Shown piece after piece: positions 54,342-62,903 of a stretch of 64,000 nt of DNA; positions within the stretch are counted from its first letter, which is position 1, and every line of letters begins with the position of its first letter. This DNA comes from CAVTWY01 sp963738615. Lineage in GTDB: Bacteria > Pseudomonadota > Gammaproteobacteria > Burkholderiales > Burkholderiaceae_C. Location: NCBI GenBank assembly GCA_963738615.1, contig CAVTXI010000012.1, positions 1,550,001 through 1,614,000 of the forward strand, in the 5' to 3' direction. The position numbers and the translations under genes are program-made. Below the pieces are notes generated by a model that worked only from the letters and a program-made list of their open reading frames with translations, ran no database searches and was not told the origin of the DNA.

Positions 54342-55385
54342 TCAGGGTAGGCGTTCGAGGGCGCGCTGATACAGCGGATCGTGCATCAATTCGTCCCATG
54401 GCAGTGGCGGCATGGTGGGCAGCAGGGCCAGGCGGCGCTGTTCGCTGTCGACATCACCCTGCCAGCGGCCGGCGTCGAGCGAAACCTGCAACCCGTCGAG
54501 CAGCGCGTCGACCGCCACGCCGCCGTCGACGCTCTGGTTGCACAGCAGCACCATGTCGCAGCCGGCGTTCAGCGCCGCCAACGCGGCGTCGACGTGGCCA
54601 CCGGCGACCTTGGCGCCTTCCATCGACAGGTCGTCGCTGAAGATCGCGCCGGTGAAGCCCATGTCGCCGCGCAGGATCTCTTTCAGCCAGCGCGGCGAGA
54701 AGCCCGCCGGGTGACGGTCGATCTTGGGGTAGATCACATGCGCCGGCATCACGCTGGTCAGCGTGGTCGACAACCACTCGTACGGCTTGGCGTCGTCGGC
54801 GAGGATCGCTTTGAGCGTGCGTTCATCGAGCGGCACGTCGACGTGACTGTCGGCAACCACGAAGCCGTGGCCAGGGAAGTGCTTGCCGCAGTTGGCCATG
54901 CCGCTGCGCAGCAGGCCGTGCATCAGGCTCTTGGCCAGCATCGCGGCCACGCGGGCGTCGCGGTGGAAGGCACGGTCGCCGATGACGGTGCTGCCGCCGT
55001 GGTCGAGGTCGAGCACGGGCGTGAAGCTCAGGTCGATGCCGCAGGCACGAAGTTCGGCACCCAACACATAGCCGACCGCGCTGGCGGCGTCGGTGGCGGT
55101 TAACGCGTCCTTCATCCACGCATCACCCAACACGCGCATCGGCGGCAGGTGCGTGAAGCCGTCGGTCTTGAAGCGCTGCACGCGCCCGCCTTCGTGGTCG
55201 ACGCAGATCAGCACGTCGGGGCGGACCGACTTGATCTGTGCGTTCAGCTCGGTGAGCTGGCGCCGGTCGACCCAGTTGCGCGCGAAGTGGATGACGCCAC
55301 CGGTGAGCGGGTGCTCGAGACGGCGGCGGTCGGCGGCGGTCAGTGACGTGCCGGCGATGTCGAGGACGACGGGGGCGTGGGTCAT
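54342..55385 (-). CDS. nagZ: Beta-N-acetylhexosaminidase NagZ
   Basis: 347-residue GH3 enzyme that removes terminal N-acetylglucosamine from muropeptides during cell-wall recycling. Visible: LTGGVIHFARNWVDRRQLTEL, LICVDHEGGRVQRFK, FTPVLDLDHGGSTVIGDRAFH in outline, the catalytic general-base loop CGKHFPGHGFVVADSHVDVP (KHFPGHG signature with His), and the nucleophile Asp in GAIFSDDLSMEGAKVAGG. The ATG at 55385 overlaps the acpS stop (ATGA), which is the standard acpS-nagZ order in betaproteobacteria. An in-frame extension upstream would only cover the acpS repeat tail. Confidence 0.95.
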   Translation of the reverse strand: MTHAPVVLDIAGTSLTAADRRRLEHPLTGGVIHFARNWVDRRQLTELNAQIKSVRPDVLICVDHEGGRVQRFKTDGFTHLPPMRVLGDAWMKDALTATDAASAVGYVLGAELRACGIDLSFTPVLDLDHGGSTVIGDRAFHRDARVAAMLAKSLMHGLLRSGMANCGKHFPGHGFVVADSHVDVPLDERTLKAILADDAKPYEWLSTTLTSVMPAHVIYPKIDRHPAGFSPRWLKEILRGDMGFTGAIFSDDLSMEGAKVAGGHVDAALAALNAGCDMVLLCNQSVDGGVAVDALLDGLQVSLDAGRWQGDVDSEQRRLALLPTMPPLPWDELMHDPLYQRALERLP

Positions 55386-55843
55386 CAAGCTTGGTCCATC
55401 GGTGAAAAGAGTGCGGGTGCGGGGTCGTGGTCGTGGTCGTGGTCGTGGTCGAAGTCGACCTCGACCACGACGAAAGCGCAAGCGTAGTCGCCTTCGTCGG
55501 TCACGGTGACGTGCGCACGAAAACGTCGTTGGGTGAACCACTGCGACAGCGCGCCGTCGAGAACAACTTCGGGCTTGCCGCCGGGGGCGTTGAGGATCTG
55601 GCAGGCGCGCCAGGTCATGGGATGGCGAATGCCCAGGCCCACCGCCTTCGAGAACGCTTCTTTCGCCGAGAAGCGCGTCGACAGGTAGCGCAGCCCGCGC
55701 AGCGCCGCGCGCGCACTGCGTTGCGTGTAGACGGCGTACTCGCGATCACCCAGCACCTTGCGCGCGAAGCGATCGCCGCGACGGTCGAGCGCGAGTTGCA
55801 CCCGACGGATGTCACACAGGTCGGTGCCGATGCCAACGATCAT
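55385..55843 (-). CDS. acpS: Holo-[acyl-carrier-protein] synthase AcpS
   Basis: 152 residues; transfers the 4'-phosphopantetheine arm of CoA to acyl-carrier protein. Signatures: MIVGIGTDLCDIRRVQLAL (Asp metal ligand), LSTRFSAKEAFSKAVGLGI (Glu metal ligand), and a central HVTVTDEGDYACAFVVVE strand. The usual length is about 125-130 residues; here the C-terminus continues DFDHDHDHDHDP..., a His-Asp run encoded by a hexanucleotide repeat (55421-55450). The stop overlaps the nagZ start and the gene follows pdxJ by 6 bp on the same strand. Confidence 0.93.
   Translation of the reverse strand: MIVGIGTDLCDIRRVQLALDRRGDRFARKVLGDREYAVYTQRSARAALRGLRYLSTRFSAKEAFSKAVGLGIRHPMTWRACQILNAPGGKPEVVLDGALSQWFTQRRFRAHVTVTDEGDYACAFVVVEVDFDHDHDHDHDPAPALFSPMDQA
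55421..55450. repeat. GTGGTC hexanucleotide repeat at the acpS 3' end
   Basis: Four perfect GTGGTC units (55427-55450) plus one imperfect unit before them (GGGGTC, 55421-55426). On the minus strand this reads GACCAC and codes for alternating Asp-His in the AcpS tail. The period is a multiple of three, so copy-number change would keep the frame. Confidence 0.85.
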
Positions 55844-55849
55844 CGACGT

Positions 55850-56620
55850 TCACGCGAGATGCGCACGCTCGATTTCGCGCCGATACGCGCGCACGGTCTC
55901 GCCGTAGCCCATCTCGAGCGCATCGGCGACAAGGGCATGGCCGATCGACACCTCGGCCACGCGCGGCAAGGCGCGCAGGAAGTCGGCGAGGTTCGCGAGG
56001 TTCAGGTCGTGACCAGCGTTCACCTCGAGCCCTTCGGCATGCGCAGCCTGCGCGGCGTCGACAAAGCGTTGCAACACCGTCGCATGGTCAGGGCCGCCGT
56101 GGGCGCGCGCGTAGGTTTCGGTGTAGAGCTCGATGCGGTCGGCGCCAAGCTCGCGCACCGCACGCATCTGCCCGGGCTCGGGGTCCATGAAGAGGCTGAC
56201 GCGCACGCCCAGCGCCTTGACCTCGGCGATCACGGGGGCCAGACGCGCGGCATCTTCGGGGAAGCGCCAACCATGGTCCGACGTGGGTTGATCGACCGCA
56301 TCGGGCACGAAGGTGGCCTGGTGCGGGCGCACGTTCTTCACCAGCGCGATCAGGTTGTGGAAGGGGTTGCCCTCGAGGTTGTACTCGGCCGCGGGCCAGT
56401 TCTTCATCAACGCGGCGATGTCGTCAACGTCACCGGCGCGGATGTGGCGCTCGTCGGGCCGTGGGTGCACCGTGATGCCCTGCGCGCCCGCCTCGAGGCA
56501 CAACGTGGCCGCACGCACGACGCTGGGAATGCCCAGGTGCCGCGTGTTGCGCAACAGCGCAACCTTGTTGACGTTGACCGACAGCGCGGTGGTGTGCGGC
56601 GGCGAGACGAGCGGGTTCAT
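55850..56620 (-). CDS. pdxJ: Pyridoxine 5'-phosphate synthase PdxJ
   Basis: 256-residue TIM-barrel enzyme that condenses 1-deoxyxylulose-5-phosphate with 3-amino-2-oxopropyl phosphate in DXP-dependent vitamin B6 synthesis. Visible: ALSVNVNKVALLRNTRHLGIP, EAGAQGITVHPRPDERHIR (His/Arg of the active site), EYNLEGNPFHNLIALV, ATFVPDAVDQPTSDHGW, VSLFMDPEPGQMRAV, RIELYTETYARAHG and GLEVNAGHDLNLANLADFL (GHDLN signature). Second gene of the pdxJ-acpS-nagZ unit; recO ends 41 bp upstream on the same strand. Confidence 0.96.
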   Translation of the reverse strand: MNPLVSPPHTTALSVNVNKVALLRNTRHLGIPSVVRAATLCLEAGAQGITVHPRPDERHIRAGDVDDIAALMKNWPAAEYNLEGNPFHNLIALVKNVRPHQATFVPDAVDQPTSDHGWRFPEDAARLAPVIAEVKALGVRVSLFMDPEPGQMRAVRELGADRIELYTETYARAHGGPDHATVLQRFVDAAQAAHAEGLEVNAGHDLNLANLADFLRALPRVAEVSIGHALVADALEMGYGETVRAYRREIERAHLA

Positions 56621-56660
56621 GGCGTGATCCTCGCATGAAGCCGACGCGTGTCCGCGGCGC

Positions 56661-57473
56661 TTAGACCCGCGCGAGTCGACGCAGGCTCAGGGCCACCGCG
56701 CGCGTGCGCAGCGTCGTGTGTCCTAGGTGCAAGGCCAGCACGTGCCGCAGCATGTTGCGCAGCGGCACGGCGGCCGCGTGTTCGCAGGCATGCCGCAGTT
56801 CGCCAAAAGCGCCATCGGACAGCGCGGCGCGCATGCGCAGCCAATGTTCGCCATCGATCGATTCGCTGCCGTCCTGCGTCAGGCCCCCTTCGGCGCGAAG
56901 CGTGTAGCCGGCACCCGGGCGCAGCGGCTCGAGCGTGGACGTGACGAGCGACAGGTCGGCCAGCCAGCCCAGTTCCTGAAGCAGCGTGAGCTCGAAGGCA
57001 CGCAGCGCAGCCTGGGCCTGGCCCTCGCCGGGTGCCGACGCCAACGCGCCCAGCGCATGCGCGTAGGCATCGAACAGCGCCGGGTGGGGGTCGCCGCGGG
57101 CCAGCAGCTTCATCAGTAACTCATTGACGTAGAAGCCGAGAAAGAGCGTTTCGCCGCGCAACAGCGTGGCCGTGCCGTCCGCGAGGTCACCGCCCCATTC
57201 GGCGCTTCGCAGCGGCAGCACTTCGTCTTCGCCGTCCGCATGGCGGCGTGACAGCTGCACGTGCAGCGGCTGGAAAGGCAACAACACCGGGCGCAACGCC
57301 GAACTGGGGCGCTTGGCACCTTTGGCGGCAGCGACCACGCGGCCGCCTTCGCGCGTGAACAGGTCGAGGATCAGGCTCGACTCGCTCCAGTCGTAATGGT
57401 GCAGCACGAAGGCGCGCCACGCGGTGTCGCGCGGTCGACGAGGCGCAGCCTCATCCATACCTGGCAGCCTCAT
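56661..57473 (-). CDS. recO: DNA repair protein RecO
   Basis: 270 residues; RecO binds DNA and helps RecR load RecA at gaps. Visible: AFVLHHYDWSESSLILDLFTREGGRVVAAAKGAKRP in outline (OB-fold N-terminus), PFQPLHVQLSRR, GETLFLGFYVNELLMKLLARGDPHPALFDAYAHAL in outline, and RAFELTLLQELGWLADL. The zinc-type Cys residues of some RecO proteins are absent. The start is ATG 57473; the N-terminus (MRLPGMDEAAP) lies in a triple 18-bp repeat that also covers the era stop, and an ATG 18 bp further upstream runs into a stop codon in the second repeat. Order era-recO-pdxJ is conserved. Confidence 0.93.
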   Translation of the reverse strand: MRLPGMDEAAPRRPRDTAWRAFVLHHYDWSESSLILDLFTREGGRVVAAAKGAKRPSSALRPVLLPFQPLHVQLSRRHADGEDEVLPLRSAEWGGDLADGTATLLRGETLFLGFYVNELLMKLLARGDPHPALFDAYAHALGALASAPGEGQAQAALRAFELTLLQELGWLADLSLVTSTLEPLRPGAGYTLRAEGGLTQDGSESIDGEHWLRMRAALSDGAFGELRHACEHAAAVPLRNMLRHVLALHLGHTTLRTRAVALSLRRLARV

Positions 57474-57500
57474 CCATACCCGGCAGCCTCATTCGTACCC
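57447..57500. repeat. Three 18-bp tandem repeats at the era/recO junction
   Basis: GCAGCCTCATCCATACCT/CG-type units occur three times between about 57447 and 57500 (the last reads CCTCATTCGTACCC). They include the era stop codon, the recO start codon and the first codons of recO. Each unit carries an ATG on the minus strand, giving two near-identical potential initiation sites. Confidence 0.8.
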
Positions 57501-58451
57501 GTAGCTGCGAAGGTGCGATTCCTCGTCGGCCCAACCACCCTTGACCTTGACCCACAGCTGCAGGTGCACGCGCGTGTCGAGCAGGCGCTCGAGGTCCTGG
57601 CGCGCTTCGGACCCGATGCGCTTCAGGCGCTCACCACCTTCGCCGATCACCATGCCCTTGTGCGCGTCGCGGTCGACGACGATCGTGGCGTCGATGCGGG
57701 TCAGCGGCCTGGCCGCGGTCTCACCTTCGCCTTGTTCCTCGAAGCGATCGACGATGACGGTGCAGCCGTAGGGCACTTCGTCGCCCGTCAGGCGAAAGAC
57801 CTTCTCGCGCACGAGCTCGGCAGCAAGAAAGCGGTCGTTGCGGTCGGTCAGCATCTGCACGTCGTAGAACCAAGGCTGCACCGGCAGATACGGCGTGACG
57901 ATGCCGAGCAGGCGCTCGACATCGGCTGCCTTGTGCGCCGACAACGGCACGTACTCGGAGAAGTCGCGACGGTCTTGCATCGACTTCAACCACGGCGCGA
58001 GTTCGGCGCGACGCACGATGCGGTCGAGCTTGTTGGCGATCAGCAGCACCGGCTTGTCGGGCGGCAACACCGCCAGCACCTTGGCGTCGTCAAGCCCGAA
58101 GCGGCCGGCCTCGACGACGAAGAGCACGATGTCGACGTCGCCGAGCACGGCGCGCACCGTGCGGTTGAGGTTGCGGTTCAGCGCATTGCCGTGCTTCGTC
58201 TGAAACCCGGGCGTGTCGACGAACACGAACTGCGCACCGCCCTCGCCTTGCTCACCGAGGCTGCGCACGCCCAAGATGCGGTGACGCGTGGTCTGCGCCT
58301 TGCGCGACGTGATGCTGACCTTCTGCCCGACCAGCGCGTTCAGCAACGTGCTTTTGCCGACGTTCGGGCGACCGACGATCGCAACCAAGCCGCAACGCTC
58401 GGTCGGCGGTGCGCCGGGGTCGGATGCTGTGGACGGTTGACCCATCGTCAA
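57489..58451 (-). CDS. era: GTPase Era
   Basis: 320 residues; essential GTPase that binds 16S rRNA during 30S subunit maturation. G1 GRPNVGKSTLLNALVG, G2 region ITSRKAQTTRHRILG, G3 FVDTPGFQTK, G4 ANKLDRI, and a C-terminal KH domain (GCTVIVDRFEEQGEGE, IDATIVVDRDAHKGMVIGEGGERLKRIG in outline, with the GxxG loop GEGG). ATG 58451 (MTMGQPSTASDPG) precedes a 15-residue lead before the GTPase core. Overlaps nothing upstream; rnc ends 36 bp before it on the same strand, the normal rnc-era pair. Confidence 0.96.
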   Translation of the reverse strand: MTMGQPSTASDPGAPPTERCGLVAIVGRPNVGKSTLLNALVGQKVSITSRKAQTTRHRILGVRSLGEQGEGGAQFVFVDTPGFQTKHGNALNRNLNRTVRAVLGDVDIVLFVVEAGRFGLDDAKVLAVLPPDKPVLLIANKLDRIVRRAELAPWLKSMQDRRDFSEYVPLSAHKAADVERLLGIVTPYLPVQPWFYDVQMLTDRNDRFLAAELVREKVFRLTGDEVPYGCTVIVDRFEEQGEGETAARPLTRIDATIVVDRDAHKGMVIGEGGERLKRIGSEARQDLERLLDTRVHLQLWVKVKGGWADEESHLRSYGYE

Positions 58452-58487
58452 GGACGAGTGCGAAGCGAAGAGGAAAAGGTGCGCGGT

Positions 58488-59210
58488 TCAGCGTGCCAGC
58501 GGGCCGCCGGGACGATCACTCGCCTTCAGCGTCGCCAGCAGCTTCTGCGCCGCCTCTTGCTCGCCCGCGCGCCGTGAGCGCCCGGTGCCACGCGCGGACA
58601 CGTGCAGCACCTCGACCGCGCACTCGACGTCGAAGATTTGCGCGTGCGCCTGCCCGCTGGTGGCGACGATGCGGTACGACGGCACCGACAGCTTGCGGCC
58701 CTGCAGCCATTCCTGAAGCTCGGTCTTGGCGTCTTTGCCCGACGCGTCGAGGTGAGCCGCCGCAACCGATTCGCCGAACAGCCTTTCGATCAGGTGTTGG
58801 GCAGCGTCGAAGCCCCCGTCGATGTAGACCGCCCCGACGATCGCCTCCATCGCGTCGGCCAGGATGGACGCGCGCTGCGCGCCGCCCCCGCGAGCTTCGC
58901 CTTCGGACAGGCGCACCACCGATGGCAGCTCGATCACCAGCGCGAGGCGATGCAGGCTTTCTTCGCGCACCAGCTGCGCACGCATGCGCGTGAGCTCGCC
59001 TTCGGCGGCGTCGGGCTGCTGCCGAAAGAGCATCGCCGAGACCGCTGTCGTGAGGACCGCGTCCCCCAGGAACTCGAGACGTTCGTTGTGTTCCGACGCC
59101 GCGCTGCGATGCGTCAGGGCTCGCTCGAGCAGCCGTGCCCGCGTGAAGCGATAGCCGAGCCGGCGCTCGAGCGCAGCCAGCGCGGAAGAGGCGTGCGGGG
59201 CTTCGTGCAT
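58488..59210 (-). CDS. rnc: Ribonuclease III
   Basis: 240-residue double-strand-specific endoribonuclease processing rRNA precursors and regulatory RNAs. The catalytic signature ERLEFLGDAVLTTAVSAMLF (with Glu and Asp metal ligands) lies at about residues 41-60, the second Asp/Glu pair in ILADAMEAIVGAVYIDGG, and a C-terminal dsRNA-binding domain in DAKTELQEWLQGRKLSVPSYRIVATSGQAHAQIF in outline with SRRAGEQEAAQKLLATL. ATG 59210 (MHEAPHASSALAALERRLGY). It follows the DUF4845 gene by 21 bp. Confidence 0.96.
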   Translation of the reverse strand: MHEAPHASSALAALERRLGYRFTRARLLERALTHRSAASEHNERLEFLGDAVLTTAVSAMLFRQQPDAAEGELTRMRAQLVREESLHRLALVIELPSVVRLSEGEARGGGAQRASILADAMEAIVGAVYIDGGFDAAQHLIERLFGESVAAAHLDASGKDAKTELQEWLQGRKLSVPSYRIVATSGQAHAQIFDVECAVEVLHVSARGTGRSRRAGEQEAAQKLLATLKASDRPGGPLAR

Positions 59211-59231
59211 GCGGTCGCGTCGGCGCGGAAC

Positions 59232-59600
59232 TTACTTCGCGCGGCCCTCGCCGCGGTACTTGATCAGCAGGAAGATGGGCTCGAAGAGCTCGATCTCCTT
59301 GTCGTACGCGAAGGCGATCACGACCTTGTCGTTCTCTTTCGTGACCTTCAGGTCTTTCGCGCTGATCGACGAGATCGAGTACTCGACGTTCTGCTGCTGG
59401 TCGAACGCCCTGCGGGCTTCGAGCACCGTGGCAGGGTTGGTCTGCGCGATCTTCTCGACCGCGCGCTTGATCGTCCAGAACTCGTTGACGGTCGGGAAGA
59501 CCTTCATCACCAACAGCGCAGCAAAGGCGATCACAACGGCCCAGATCACCAGACCGATCAGCGTGATGCCGCGTTGGCGGCGCCCGTACGTCTTCATCAA
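59232..59600 (-). CDS. DUF4845 small membrane protein between lepB and rnc
   Basis: 122 residues, the family usually found between lepB and rnc in beta- and gammaproteobacteria. A single N-terminal membrane helix (ITLIGLVIWAVVIAFAALLVMKVFP) resembles a type IV pilin-like start (QRGITLIGLVIW), followed by a small alpha/beta domain (TIKRAVEKIAQTNPATVLEARRAFDQQ in outline, ISSISAKDLKVTKENDKVVIAF). Function unknown; the conserved position suggests a link with signal-peptidase or pilin-like processing (inference). ATG 59600 lies 12 bp after the lepB stop. Confidence 0.9.
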   Translation of the reverse strand: MMKTYGRRQRGITLIGLVIWAVVIAFAALLVMKVFPTVNEFWTIKRAVEKIAQTNPATVLEARRAFDQQQNVEYSISSISAKDLKVTKENDKVVIAFAYDKEIELFEPIFLLIKYRGEGRAK

Positions 59601-59612
59601 TGCCCCTCTGCC

Positions 59613-60578
59613 CTATCGAAACGAGCCGATCCGCCCGAGATTACCGAAATTCATCCAAACGAAGAAGGCCCGCCCGACCAAGTTGTCCTGCGGCACGAAG
59701 CCCCAGAAGCGCGAATCGAGCGAATCTTCACGGTTGTCGCCCATCACGAAGAAGTGCCCAGGCGGCACCTGGCAGGTCACGCCGTCGCTGGCGTGCCGAC
59801 AAGCGTCGGCAGGGCCGACGAACTCGCGCATGCGCATCGGCACCTGGGAGCGCTTGTCGTCGACCAGGATCAGGTGGTCGCGGTCACCGAACTTCTCGGC
59901 GAACTGCGGCACGTAACGCATCAGCTCTTTGTTGTAGAACTGCCCGTCGGCCTTGGTCGGCACCGGCTGGCCGTTGACCTCGAGCTTCTGGTCCTTCCAA
60001 GACACACGGTCGCCGGGGATGCCGACGATGCGCTTGATGTAGTCGATGCGCGGGTCGGGTGGGTAGTGAAAGACGACCACATCGCCGCGAGCGGGTGCAT
60101 TGTTGTCGACCAGCTTCACATTCACCACGGGCAGGCGCAGGCCGAAGTGGTACTTGTTCACGAGGATGAGGTCGCCGATCTGCAGCGTTGGCAGCATCGA
60201 CCCCGACGGGATCTTGAATGGCTCGACGACAAACGAGCGCAGCACGAAGACGGCTGCGATCACCGGGAACAGGCCGGCGGTCCAGTCGAGCCACCAGGGT
60301 TGCCTTAACAGCGGTTGCGTCACGAGGTCGCGCGAGGCTTCGCCGGACGTCTGTTGTCCGCCGCGCGCGCGCTGGTCGGCTTCCCAGCGGCCGGCGGCTG
60401 CTTCGGCCGCGCGCCGCCGCCGGGGCAGGAACACGAACTTCTCGGCCAGCCAGTAGGCGAACGTCGTGATCGTCAGCAGCGCCAGCACCAACGCGAAGTT
60501 GCCGATCCAAAAGTCGAAGATCCAGCCGCCCATATAGACCAGCAGGGCGCCATAAAGCAAAGCAGTGAGGATGCCCAT
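59613..60578 (-). CDS. lepB: Signal peptidase I
   Basis: 321-residue membrane protease cleaving Sec signal peptides. Two N-terminal membrane helices (LTALLYGALLVYMGGWIFDF and a second near residue 95, WTAGLFPVIAAVFVLRSF) flank a cytoplasmic loop. Catalytic Ser in FKIPSGSMLPTLQIGDLILV and Lys in RIDYIKRIVGIPGDRVSWKD are both present, with the later signature GHFFVMGDNREDSLDSRFWG. Normal length for betaproteobacteria. lepA ends 87 bp upstream on the same strand, giving the standard lepA-lepB order. Confidence 0.96.
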   Translation of the reverse strand: MGILTALLYGALLVYMGGWIFDFWIGNFALVLALLTITTFAYWLAEKFVFLPRRRRAAEAAAGRWEADQRARGGQQTSGEASRDLVTQPLLRQPWWLDWTAGLFPVIAAVFVLRSFVVEPFKIPSGSMLPTLQIGDLILVNKYHFGLRLPVVNVKLVDNNAPARGDVVVFHYPPDPRIDYIKRIVGIPGDRVSWKDQKLEVNGQPVPTKADGQFYNKELMRYVPQFAEKFGDRDHLILVDDKRSQVPMRMREFVGPADACRHASDGVTCQVPPGHFFVMGDNREDSLDSRFWGFVPQDNLVGRAFFVWMNFGNLGRIGSFR

Positions 60579-60665
60579 CGAGGATGTGGTTGGGTGAACG
60601 AATCCGGCGCGCCCGGGCGGGCGTGGCGTGGCGTGACGTGAGTCGGGACAGGGACGAAGGCCGAC

Positions 60666-62474
<1,809 letters not shown>

Positions 62475-62498
62475 CGACGAGGGTGAACGGCCAGAGAC

Positions 62499-62530
62499 AA
62501 AAAAAAGGCACGTCAATGATGACGCGCCTT
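62499..62530 (-). terminator. Intrinsic terminator immediately upstream of lepA
   Basis: On the minus strand, GGCGCGTCA-TCAT-TGACGTGCC forms a 9-bp stem (one G-T pair) with a 4-nt loop, followed by eight T residues (62506-62499). The form is a textbook Rho-independent terminator, oriented to end transcripts coming from degP. Only about 25 bp separate it from the lepA ATG. Confidence 0.85.
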
Positions 62531-62562
62531 CCAACAAAAACGTATGGCAACTGCATTGTTGG
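62531..62562 (-). promoter_or_regulatory. Upstream hairpin in a possible lepA leader
   Basis: CCAACAA (62531-62537) and TTGTTGG (62556-62562) are perfect 7-bp complements with an 18-nt loop, directly before the terminator. If transcription starts just downstream of the TAGAAT hexamer at 62570-62575, the leader would begin at this hairpin and run into the terminator, an arrangement reminiscent of attenuation. The -35 region is poor. Confidence 0.4.
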
Positions 62563-62903
62563 TGACTTCATTCTAGCCACGCGCATCGGCCGGAAACCCG
62601 CGCCAATCCTTGATTTCTGCACGTTGCCGGGTACCAACGAGGAATTTTATCAACAACTTATCAACAGCACCATGTGCGCGACTTGGGGACAGTTACACGT
62701 GCTCGGATCGCATCGCTAAAGGCGCTGGATCGACGGCTCGAGTGCCATGGATCCTGACCCTGAAAGCTTGGAATCGCGTCTGCGCGGATGCCGAGCTGGC
62801 GACCAGGGGCTCGCGACCGGGGGGATACACGCACCCAGCCCGGCCGATTACCCGTCGTGCTGAAGCGAAATATTCCTCATCGTGGGAAGTCCGACTGCCG
62901 AGC

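Larger units (their letters stand above)
62475..62903. other. Non-coding interval between degP/mucD and lepA
   Basis: About 430 bp. From the degP side it holds no recognisable gene on either strand, although many relatives carry a small thioredoxin/glutaredoxin-like gene here. It includes an AT-rich patch (62645-62670, ATTTTATCAACAACTTATCA), a possible minus-strand -10 hexamer (TAGAAT, 62570-62575), a 7-bp hairpin and the intrinsic terminator listed separately. Confidence 0.6.

Noticed and set aside
55385..55541. Upstream extension of NagZ through the Arg-rich repeat
   Set aside because: It only translates the acpS repeat in another frame; the ATG overlapping the acpS stop is the conserved start.
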